A stretch of DNA of 5,031 nt from assembly GCA_002083985.1 (NCBI GenBank), contig MTER01000072.1:1-5031 (forward strand), read 5' to 3'. This document shows positions 1 through 5,031 of this stretch, piece by piece. A model generated the notes under the pieces. That model made no database searches, had not been told where the DNA came from, and saw nothing but the letters and a program-made list of their open reading frames with translations. The DNA is from Candidatus Altarchaeales archaeon A3 (lineage in GTDB: Archaea; Altiarchaeota; Altiarchaeia; Altiarchaeales; Altiarchaeaceae). Within the stretch, counting starts at the first letter, position 1; every line of letters starts with the position of its first letter. A program made the position numbers and the translations under genes.

Positions 1-713
1 ATATTGGTAGATGTATCTGATAGTTTTCCATTTCTTTGAGCTGTTGTAGTAATATTATGAACTATTTTACTATTTGAAATAGTATATATTTTGCCTATTT
101 TTCTTATCCTGAGGGAATATTCTGTATCATCATAGTAAATGAAGAATTCTTTTTTTGGGAGGCCCACCTCATCAATCGCATCCCTCTTTAATAAAAAACC
201 GACAAAACTTCCTGTATCTATCTCAAAATAAGGCAAAGCATATTTGTTTATTTGGATGGGATACTCTGATAATGTTTTCCAGTTAAATTTTCTTCTGTGG
301 TAAAGTGTAATATCTCCATTAGGATATAGGACAGTACAACATAATACAAGAACATTTTTACTCCTACTTATGTCGGAATCTACAATATTTTGCATTGCAT
401 CTGGTAAAGGCAGCGCATCGTCATCCATTAACCAAATCCAATCAAATCCTTTTTCATAAGCTCTTTTTACTCCATAATGAAATCCTTCTGACCCTCCAAA
501 ATTTTCTTCTAACTTGACATAGTCAAAAATAGGATTATTAAGAAATTCTTTTTTTAACATTTCTTCAGTTTGGTCAGTAGAGGCATTATCTATAATTATA
601 ATAGAATCTAATTTGTAAGTTTGATTCAACAACGCATTTAAACATCTCCTTAAAAAATCTTTTCTGTTGTATGTAACAACTACTGCGGCAATTTTTTCTT
701 TTTTTTGATTCAT
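1..713 (-). CDS. GT2-family glycosyltransferase, GlfT/rhamnosyltransferase-like (partial, 3' end beyond window)
   Basis: Translating the minus strand from the ATG at 713-711 gives 237 uninterrupted residues running off the left edge. The N-terminus has the GT-A opening strand VVVTYNR (residues 11-17), followed by DNAST (42-46), NFGGSEGF (71-78) and WIWLMDDDA (92-100). The DDD at 97-99 is the expected DxD-type site for metal and nucleotide sugar. FIYYDDTEYSLR (191-202) lies where GT2 enzymes carry the catalytic base, and a conserved-type His-Asn follows at 219-220. The NxGGxxGF...DWxWLMDDD pattern is typical of the subgroup containing galactofuranosyl- and rhamnosyltransferases, so the protein probably adds a sugar to a lipid-linked or surface glycan in the cytoplasm; donor and acceptor cannot be read from sequence. 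The start is fixed by an in-frame stop at 734-732, seven codons upstream. No Shine-Dalgarno is visible. It is transcribed divergently from the amidotransferase operon. Confidence 0.93.
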   Translation of the reverse strand, partial: MNQKKEKIAAVVVTYNRKDFLRRCLNALLNQTYKLDSIIIIDNASTDQTEEMLKKEFLNNPIFDYVKLEENFGGSEGFHYGVKRAYEKGFDWIWLMDDDALPLPDAMQNIVDSDISRSKNVLVLCCTVLYPNGDITLYHRRKFNWKTLSEYPIQINKYALPYFEIDTGSFVGFLLKRDAIDEVGLPKKEFFIYYDDTEYSLRIRKIGKIYTISNSKIVHNITTTAQRNGKLSDTSTN

Positions 714-745
714 TTTTATATTTTCTTGTTTTTATTTAACTTATA

Positions 746-846
746 GTATTTGTTTAGCTGCTTAAAAAATTAAGTGTGAAAAATGTGAAAAAATAACTAC
801 AAAATCAAATATGACGAGGTAAAAATTCAATTAGCTAAACAAATAC
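746..846. repeat. 14-bp perfect inverted repeat bounding a 101-bp unit
   Basis: The arm gtatttgtttagct (746-759) is matched exactly by its reverse complement agctaaacaaatac (833-846), with a 73-bp spacer containing the tandem tgtgaaaaa copies. The left arm starts 33 bp upstream of the minus-strand glycosyltransferase start, so the whole unit would lie in that gene's leader if transcription begins further upstream. The outer ends do not match the RYYYAAC/GTTRRRY arrangement of an integron attC site. It could be the ends of a very short non-autonomous element, a leader hairpin or a regulatory site. Confidence 0.7.
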
Positions 847-877
847 GAGTTTTGTAAATTTCCGAGCGTAAGCGAGG

Positions 878-942
878 TGATTTAACAAATATCTCCCTTC
901 AATATATTGATTTTTATGAAATGGGAAACTTTTGTTAAATCA
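878..942. repeat. 12-bp perfect inverted repeat with nested palindrome
   Basis: The arm tgatttaacaaa (878-889) has an exact reverse complement at 931-942. The 41-nt interior adds a second short pairing, tccc (894-897) with ggga (923-926). Inside that is a perfect 12-bp palindrome, tcaatatattga (899-910). The stem lacks a following T-run in either direction, so it is not a typical intrinsic terminator. It could form a cruciform or an RNA stem-loop. Confidence 0.65.
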
Positions 943-1021
943 ACATACTACTTCAGAACAAAAAAATCCGTCTTTAAATAAGAAATCTCAAGTTTTGCGT
1001 TTTGAAAAATTTACTCACATA

Positions 1022-1119
1022 AAAATTAGGAGAGTGTTAACCAAATAGAGATAAAAACGATTAAAAACTTCCATTGACCTCTTATAAAATCTCTATATAG
1101 TTGACACTCTCTTAAATTT
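1022..1119 (+). repeat. Long imperfect inverted repeat, 31-bp arms, 36-nt loop
   Basis: Arms 1022-1052 and 1089-1119 pair over 31 positions: 26 Watson-Crick pairs, two G.T pairs (1029/1112 and 1038/1103) and three mismatches (1025/1116, 1042/1099, 1044/1097). Read as plus-strand RNA, the two G.T positions become G.U wobbles. On the minus strand they would be A.C mismatches, so a plus-strand transcript folds better. The loop is 1053-1088. There is no U-tract directly after the hairpin as expected of a simple terminator. It may be part of the 5' leader of the downstream operon, a small RNA, or a miniature inverted-repeat element; no target-site duplication is evident. Confidence 0.7.
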
Positions 1120-1140
1120 ATCTCTTATGTTGAAATTGGG

Positions 1141-1263
1141 GATAAGTTCGCTTCGCTATCATATTTCAAAGGCAAGATTTGAAATAACGGCAAAATTTTT
1201 TAAAATTTCATCGCCTCACTTACGCTCACTTCGTTCCCGCATTTCAAACAAGTTTGAAATAGC
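1141..1263. repeat. Block of extragenic palindromes with two related hairpin units
   Basis: Two similar units lie in tandem. In the first, tatttcaaa (1162-1170) pairs with tttgaaata (1178-1186) across a 7-nt loop and is preceded by ttcgcttcgctatc (1148-1161). In the second, atttcaaac (1241-1249) pairs with gtttgaaat (1252-1260) and is preceded by a related cacttcgttcccgc (1227-1240). Between them is another symmetric element, aaatttt (1193-1199) with aaaattt (1202-1208). The repeated architecture and locally raised GC suggest a degenerate dispersed extragenic repeat. Confidence 0.65.
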
Positions 1264-1300
1264 AATCTCACGATATCAAAAATAAGAGCATTAAATTTTA

Positions 1301-1313
1301 ATTCTAATAGAAT
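1301..1313. promoter_or_regulatory. Short hyphenated palindrome just upstream of the operon start
   Basis: The bases attcta (1301-1306) and tagaat (1308-1313) form a perfect 6-bp inverted repeat around one central A. The repeat ends 13 bp before the amidotransferase start codon. Its position would suit an operator or a short leader hairpin, but in such AT-rich sequence a 6-bp half-site can arise by chance. No regulator gene is present in the window. Confidence 0.25.
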
Positions 1314-1326
1314 GCATCTTTTATAA

Positions 1327-2478
1327 ATGGATACTAAAAAAATATGTGTACGGTGTGTCATGGATACATCAGATCAGGACATTCGGTTTGATGAAAAAGG
1401 AACATGTAATCACTGCAGGAAATATGATAAACTGATGGAAAGGGAAATTTATTCCCGCGAAGAAAAACAGCAAAAACTCAAACAGATTACAAATAAAATC
1501 AAAGAAGAAGGAAAAAATAAGGAATATGATTGTATTATAGGAGTCAGTGGGGGGGTAGACAGCACAATTGTCGCGTACACTGTTAAGAAGTTAGGTTTGC
1601 GACCACTTGCAGTTCATTTAGATAATGGGTGGGATTCTGAGTTGTCAGTAAAAAATATAGAACAAACTTGTAAAGTGCTTGATATTGATTTATATACTAT
1701 AGTACTTGATTGGGAAGAATTTAAGGATTTACAGTTATCTTTCTTAAAATCATCATTTATAAATGCTGAGATGCCAACAGACCATGCCATAATGGCTGTT
1801 CTTTTCCAGATTGCTGATAAGAAAAAAATCCGGTATATCATCAGCGGGTCGAATCTTGCAACGGAGGGGATATTACCTAATGGTTGGGTTTATGATATTA
1901 AAGATTGGAGATTTATTGAAGGAATTCATGGAAAGTTTAGTAAACTAAAATTAAAAACATTTCCGCATTATAGTTTAATTGACCTGTTTTATTATCTTTT
2001 TATAAAAAAAATAAAATTTGTTACGATTTTAGATTACATTGATTATAACAAAAAAGACGCGGTGAAACTTATAGAAAGAGAACTTGGATGGAAATATTAT
2101 GGGGGGAAACATTATGAATCAGTATATACTCGTTTCTACCAGGGGTATATTCTTCCAAAGAAATTTAAAATTGATAAAAGAAGCGCACATTTATCTACTC
2201 TAATTTGTTCAGGCCAGATAACAAGGGAAGAAGCATTAGAAGAGTTAAAAAAAGATCCGTATCCTTCCGAAGAAATGATGCAAGAAGATAAAGAATATGT
2301 TATAAAAAAATTCGGGCTTACCGAAGAAGAGTTCGAAAAAATAATGTCGCTGCCAATTAAGTCATTTAAGAATTATCCTAATAACAATTTTTTATTTAGT
2401 AAACTAAGATTGCCGCTTAAGATAGCATATAAATTTCGTTTAATTCCTCCTATCGTATACTTTAGGTATGCGATTTGA
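1327..2478 (+). CDS. wbpG: N-acetyl sugar amidotransferase (WbpG/PseA-type, PP-loop ATPase)
   Basis: The 383-residue protein is close to the usual length of the WbpG/PseA family, whose members convert an N-acetyl group on a sugar into an acetamidino group using ATP and ammonia. Near the N-terminus, Cys7-x2-Cys10 and Cys27-x2-Cys30 form the family's probable zinc knuckle. The ATP pyrophosphatase loop SGGVDST is at 74-80, HLDNGW at 97-102 and SGSNLATEG at 173-181. A conserved-looking C-terminal stretch (about 261-307) includes KHYESVYTRFYQGY. The start is unambiguous because an in-frame TAA directly precedes the ATG; no Shine-Dalgarno is present. It is the first gene of the plus-strand set and is followed by HisH- and HisF-like genes, the standard partners that supply ammonia to WbpG. 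The exact sugar (2,3-diaminouronic acid, pseudaminic, legionaminic or other) cannot be told from sequence. The protein should be cytoplasmic. Confidence 0.93.
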   Translation: MDTKKICVRCVMDTSDQDIRFDEKGTCNHCRKYDKLMEREIYSREEKQQKLKQITNKIKEEGKNKEYDCIIGVSGGVDSTIVAYTVKKLGLRPLAVHLDNGWDSELSVKNIEQTCKVLDIDLYTIVLDWEEFKDLQLSFLKSSFINAEMPTDHAIMAVLFQIADKKKIRYIISGSNLATEGILPNGWVYDIKDWRFIEGIHGKFSKLKLKTFPHYSLIDLFYYLFIKKIKFVTILDYIDYNKKDAVKLIERELGWKYYGGKHYESVYTRFYQGYILPKKFKIDKRSAHLSTLICSGQITREEALEELKKDPYPSEEMMQEDKEYVIKKFGLTEEEFEKIMSLPIKSFKNYPNNNFLFSKLRLPLKIAYKFRLIPPIVYFRYAI

Positions 2479-2532
2479 TTTAATGCTTAATGCTAAATAT
2501 ATAAAAACCAATAAATAAACACTAAAAAGATT
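2479..2532 (+). other. 54-bp gap with a 7-bp tandem duplication
   Basis: This is the only gap longer than 10 bp within the plus-strand gene set. It contains taatgct twice in tandem (2481-2487 and 2488-2494) and is otherwise A-rich. No terminator hairpin is visible, so read-through from the amidotransferase gene into the glutaminase gene is likely. Confidence 0.5.
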
Positions 2533-3150
2533 ATGATCACTATTATTGATTATGGAATGGGAAATGTAGGTTCAATTAAGAACATGTTAAAAAAAGTAGG
2601 ATATAATTCAATTATTACCTCGCAGATCTCTGAAATAAAAAATGCAACAAAGCTCATTTTACCGGGGGTAGGATCATTTGACAATGGTATTAAACAGTTA
2701 TCTGATTTAGATTTAATAGATGTCTTAAATGAAAAGATATTAAATGAAAAAACCCCTATCATGGGAATATGTCTTGGAATGCAGTTAATGACAAAAAACA
2801 GCGATGAAGGAAAATTGTCTGGATTAGGATGGCTAAATGCAAAAACAATACGATTTAATTTTAATCAGGATTCTTCATTAAAAATTCCGCACATGGGGTG
2901 GAATTCGATAAAAATTGAAAAGAAAAGTAAAATCTTTCAAGACATGTATGCTCAGGAAAACAGATTTTATTTTGTTCATTCGTATCATGTTGTTTGTGAT
3001 AATCAGGAAGATATATTAACAAGTACATTTTATGGTTATAACTTTGCATCTGGTTTTGAAAGAGATAATATTGTTGGAGTTCAGTTTCACCCGGAAAAAA
3101 GTCATAAATTCGGTATGCAACTTTTAAAAAATTTCGCAGAGAATTTTTAA
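2533..3150 (+). CDS. hisH: HisH-like glutamine amidotransferase subunit for amidino-sugar synthesis
   Basis: A 205-residue class I glutaminase of normal HisH length. The oxyanion-strand motif PGVGSF is at 44-49, the nucleophile elbow GICLGMQ places catalytic Cys80, and GVQFHPEKS gives His186 and Glu188, completing the triad. HisH-type signatures HMGWN (120-124) and VHSYHV (148-153) are also intact, so the enzyme should hydrolyse glutamine to glutamate and ammonia. Eight bases separate it from the HisF-like gene, its expected heterodimer partner. In this context, beside a WbpG homologue and glycan genes and with no other histidine genes, it most likely feeds ammonia to the sugar amidotransferase rather than to histidine synthesis. 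An in-frame stop at 2512-2514 and no intervening ATG fix the start. The symbol marks homology, not a histidine role. Confidence 0.93.
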   Translation: MITIIDYGMGNVGSIKNMLKKVGYNSIITSQISEIKNATKLILPGVGSFDNGIKQLSDLDLIDVLNEKILNEKTPIMGICLGMQLMTKNSDEGKLSGLGWLNAKTIRFNFNQDSSLKIPHMGWNSIKIEKKSKIFQDMYAQENRFYFVHSYHVVCDNQEDILTSTFYGYNFASGFERDNIVGVQFHPEKSHKFGMQLLKNFAENF

Positions 3151-3158
3151 ATATCAAA

Positions 3159-3929
3159 ATGTTAAATATACGGGTTATACCAGTATTACTGTTAAGAAAC
3201 AAGGGACTATTAAAAACTGTTGAATTTAAAGAAGGAAAATATATAGGGGACCCGATAAACGCAGTTAAAATCTTTAATGAAAAAGAGGTAGATGAATTAA
3301 TATTTCTTGACATTACGGCAAGTAAAGAACAAAGGGAACCTAATTTTGAGGTAATCCGGGATATTGCAACAGAGTGTTTTATGCCTTTTGGATACGGGGG
3401 CGGAATTAAAACCATACAACATATAAAAAAACTCTTTTCATTGGGTGTGGAAAAAGCAGTTATAAATAGTTATGCTATAGAAAATCCTTCTTTTATTAAA
3501 GAAGCATCGGATTTTTTTGGTTCACAAAGTATTGTTGTTTCAATAGATGTTAAAAAGAGTTTAATGGGAAAATATAAAGTTTATAATTGCAGTAAAAATA
3601 AATTAACTGATTTAGATCCTGTAGAGTTTAGTATTAAAATGGAATCTCTTGGCTGCGGGGAAATTTTTTTAAATTCCGTTGATAGAGACGGAACAATGAA
3701 AGGATACGATATTGACTTAATAAAAAAAGTAACAAACGAGGTAAATATCCCGGTAATTGCCTGCGGCGGTGCAGGTAAACTTGAGGATTTCAGAGATGCA
3801 GTAAAACAAGGAAATGCGTCGGCGGTTGCAGCAGGCAGTTTATTTGTTTTTCACGGAAAATACAAAGCAGTTTTGATTAATTATCCTTCACAGGAAGAAT
3901 TAGAAAAAATATTAGATCAAAAAAGATAA
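3159..3929 (+). CDS. hisF: HisF-like (beta/alpha)8 barrel, ammonia-channelling paralogue lacking catalytic Asp11
   Basis: The 256-residue protein aligns with HisF along its full length: DELIFLDITAS (45-55), GYGGGIKT (78-85), VVVSIDVKK (126-133), NSVDRDGTMKGYD (172-184) and ACGGAGK (201-207). True HisF uses two catalytic aspartates, Asp11 and Asp130 in T. maritima numbering. Here Asp130 is present, but the first strand reads RVIPVLLLRNKG and position 11 is Leu. The residues of the ammonia gate at the barrel base are all kept: Arg5, Glu46, Lys99 and Glu168 (T. maritima 167). This suggests it still binds the glutaminase subunit and conducts ammonia but does not carry out the imidazole glycerol phosphate cyclase reaction. 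This substituted first strand is, from memory, typical of HisF paralogues in glycan clusters. It sits between its HisH-like partner and the DUF354 gene with very short gaps (8 and 3 bp), so translation is probably coupled. Confidence 0.93.
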   Translation: MLNIRVIPVLLLRNKGLLKTVEFKEGKYIGDPINAVKIFNEKEVDELIFLDITASKEQREPNFEVIRDIATECFMPFGYGGGIKTIQHIKKLFSLGVEKAVINSYAIENPSFIKEASDFFGSQSIVVSIDVKKSLMGKYKVYNCSKNKLTDLDPVEFSIKMESLGCGEIFLNSVDRDGTMKGYDIDLIKKVTNEVNIPVIACGGAGKLEDFRDAVKQGNASAVAAGSLFVFHGKYKAVLINYPSQEELEKILDQKR

Positions 3930-3932
3930 ACA

Positions 3933-4997
3933 ATGAAAATTTTAGTTGACCTCGGACATCCGGCACATGTGCATTTTTTTAAGAACTTTATATGGAATAT
4001 GGAAAAGAAAGGACATGAGATTTTAATAACTGCAAGAGATAAAGAGGTTACCTTTCAACTACTAAATGCGTATGGATTTGAATACGAAAATGTTGGCAAA
4101 TATGGAAAAAGTGTGTTTTCAAAGATTAAGGGTGTTGTGGAAATAGATTACAAAATGTATAAAATTGCCAAAAAGTTCAACACAGACATTCTAACAGGGA
4201 TATCAGTCAATGCTGCGCATGTTTCATCATTATTGAGAAAGTCATGCATCGTTTTTGACGATACAGAACATGCATCATTGGAACATAGATTATATATGCC
4301 GTTTTCAGATGCCGTATGCACTCCATCTTGTTTCAAAAAAGACCTCGGCAGAAAGCAAGTTCGTTACAAAGGATACCATGAACTTACCTATCTCCATCCA
4401 AATTACTTCAAGCCAAATCCGGAAGTTTTGGATGAATTAAATTTAAGCAAAGATGATAAATTTGTAATTTTAAGGTTTGTTTCATGGACTGCAACCCATG
4501 ACCTCGGGCAGAAAGGATTTAGTTTAGAATCAAAGATTAAATTAGTTAAAGAATTGGAAAAATACGCAAAGGTTTTTATAACTTCCGAGGCAAAATTGGA
4601 GAAGGATTTAGAGAAGTACAGGATAACAATTTCCCCTGAAAAAATACATGATTTATTGTATTACGCCACGATTTATATAGGAGAGGGGGCAACGATGGCG
4701 ACTGAATCCGCAATTCTCGGAACACCCTCTATTTATGTTTCGTCATTAGTTGGAACGATGGGTAATTTCATTGAACTTGAAGATGACTATGGATTAGTTT
4801 ATTCGTTTAAAACTCATGAATATGGGATAAATAAAGCCTTTGAGTTATTAAAAAATCCGGACATAAAACAGGAGTGGGCAAAGAAAAGGGAAAGATTATT
4901 AAATGATAAAATTGATGTTACTAAATTCATGATTGACTTTATTGAAAATTATCATGAGAGTTTTTATAAATATAAATGTAATTATTTAAAACAATAA
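3933..4997 (+). CDS. DUF354 family protein, probable GT-B fold sugar-nucleotide enzyme
   Basis: The 354 residues match the usual size and motif layout of the DUF354 family, found in archaea and many bacterial glycan clusters. The N-terminus has a Rossmann-type opening strand running into GHPAHVHFFKN (8-18). FDDTEHA (108-114), KGYHELTYLHPNYF (146-159) and RFVSWTATHD (181-190) follow. The C-terminal half carries a Gly-rich GEGATMATESAILGTPS (250-266), in the place where GT-B glycosyltransferases and UDP-GlcNAc 2-epimerases bind the nucleotide sugar. No signal peptide or membrane segment is seen. Biochemical function is not established; by fold it could be a glycosyltransferase or a (hydrolysing) 2-epimerase. 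Only 3 bp separate it from the HisF-like gene, so it is very likely co-transcribed and works on the same amidino sugar or its precursor. The start has no Shine-Dalgarno. Confidence 0.88.
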   Translation: MKILVDLGHPAHVHFFKNFIWNMEKKGHEILITARDKEVTFQLLNAYGFEYENVGKYGKSVFSKIKGVVEIDYKMYKIAKKFNTDILTGISVNAAHVSSLLRKSCIVFDDTEHASLEHRLYMPFSDAVCTPSCFKKDLGRKQVRYKGYHELTYLHPNYFKPNPEVLDELNLSKDDKFVILRFVSWTATHDLGQKGFSLESKIKLVKELEKYAKVFITSEAKLEKDLEKYRITISPEKIHDLLYYATIYIGEGATMATESAILGTPSIYVSSLVGTMGNFIELEDDYGLVYSFKTHEYGINKAFELLKNPDIKQEWAKKRERLLNDKIDVTKFMIDFIENYHESFYKYKCNYLKQ

Positions 4998-5003
4998 TAA
5001 AGA

Positions 5004-5031
5004 ATGGAACACTTTATGAAAGATGATGCTC
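5004..5031 (+). CDS. Start of a probable next operon gene (partial, product unknown)
   Basis: An ATG six bases after the preceding stop opens a frame reading MEHFMKDDA that stays open to the right edge. An in-frame ATG at 5016-5018 is an alternative start. The tight spacing matches the neighbouring junctions, which supports a continuing operon. Nine residues are too few to assign a family. Confidence 0.45.

Larger units (their letters stand above)
864..1227. repeat. Pair of 18-bp inverted copies of a 'gagcgtaagcgagg' motif
   Basis: The 18 bases at 864-881 and the reverse complement of 1210-1227 agree at 16 of 18 positions. They are unusually GC-rich for this window. The motif resembles the short GC-rich cores of dispersed extragenic repeats in AT-rich genomes. 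The two copies face each other across about 330 bp. Confidence 0.6.
714..1326. other. 613-bp repeat-rich intergenic region between divergent genes
   Basis: No convincing protein gene or known RNA family was recognised here. The region must hold the promoters of both divergent transcription units, but no promoter could be placed with confidence in this AT-rich sequence. What stands out is a dense series of inverted repeats listed separately, plus a 9-bp tandem duplication (tgtgaaaaa at 775-783 and 784-792). Several segments carry 'gagcgtaagcgagg' or 'ttcgcttcgct' type motifs that are more GC-rich than their surroundings and resemble dispersed extragenic repeats rather than coding or promoter DNA. 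Confidence 0.8.

Noticed and set aside
746..846. Integron attC-like site
   Set aside because: The outer arms read GTTTAGCT...AGCTAAAC, the reverse of the expected RYYYAAC...GTTRRRY layout, and no integrase or cassette structure is present.
916..981. 21-codon plus-strand frame (MKWETFVKSTYYFRTKKSVFK)
   Set aside because: It is too short, overlaps the right arm of the 878-942 inverted repeat, and has no ribosome binding site or recognisable family.
746..1263. CRISPR array
   Set aside because: The repeats are inverted, of different sequence and irregularly spaced, with no regularly spaced identical direct repeats and no cas genes.
714..1326. Bacteroidota-type promoters (TTTG / TAnnTTTG)
   Set aside because: Partial matches occur by chance in this AT-rich stretch and none had both elements at convincing spacing upstream of either gene.
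1614..1841. Minus-strand open frame of 75 codons inside the amidotransferase gene
   Set aside because: It is antisense to a well-supported gene whose PP-loop enzyme motifs lie in the plus frame, and its translation shows no recognisable motif.
2550..2762. Minus-strand open frame of 70 codons inside the HisH-like gene
   Set aside because: It is a shadow of the coding frame that carries the PGVGSF motif, with no features of its own.
2861..3415. Minus-strand open frame of 184 codons across the HisH-HisF junction
   Set aside because: Despite its length it lies antisense to two intact enzymes with complete family motifs and spans their junction; the translation looks like random AT-rich sequence.
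2533..3929. Fragment of a histidine biosynthesis operon
   Set aside because: No other his gene is present, the HisF-like protein lacks catalytic Asp11, and the neighbours are a WbpG-type amidotransferase and glycan genes.
4148..4440. Short open frames inside the DUF354 gene (minus 4148-4336 and plus 4255-4440)
   Set aside because: Both lie entirely within the DUF354 coding frame, which carries the conserved motifs, and neither encodes a recognisable protein.

Overview
The window is AT-rich bacterial chromosome. It holds part of a surface-glycan (O-antigen, capsule or glycoprotein sugar) biosynthesis locus. None of the four complete plus-strand genes has a recognisable Shine-Dalgarno sequence; their starts are preceded only by A/T-rich bases. 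With the low GC content, this suggests Bacteroidota or a relative such as Ignavibacteria. That placement is an inference, because no marker gene is present.

Layout: (1) 1-713, minus strand: the N-terminal 237 residues of a GT2-family glycosyltransferase whose 3' end lies beyond the left edge. (2) 714-1326: a 613-bp divergent intergenic region with no convincing gene but many inverted repeats. These are a 14-bp perfect repeat spanning 746-846, a 12-bp perfect repeat spanning 878-942 with a palindrome in its loop, a long imperfect hairpin at 1022-1119, and a block of palindromes at 1141-1263 with 'cgcttcgct'-type motifs. (3) 1327-4997, plus strand: four co-directional genes, namely a WbpG/PseA-type N-acetyl sugar amidotransferase, a HisH-like glutaminase, a HisF-like barrel protein and a DUF354 protein. 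(4) From 5004: the first nine codons of a probable further gene cut by the right edge.

How the genes work together: HisH-like and HisF-like proteins next to a WbpG homologue form a known trio in bacterial glycan clusters, for example P. aeruginosa B-band O-antigen. The HisH-like subunit releases ammonia from glutamine and the HisF-like barrel carries it. The PP-loop enzyme WbpG activates an N-acetyl group on a sugar with ATP and replaces the carbonyl oxygen to give an acetamidino group. The HisF-like protein here has Leu at position 11 instead of the first catalytic Asp of true HisF, but keeps Asp130 and the four ammonia-gate residues. This fits an ammonia conduit that no longer makes imidazole glycerol phosphate, so the genes are not a histidine operon. 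The DUF354 gene follows 3 bp later and probably acts on the same sugar or its nucleotide-linked form; its reaction is not known from sequence. The most unexplained part of the window is the repeat-rich intergenic region.
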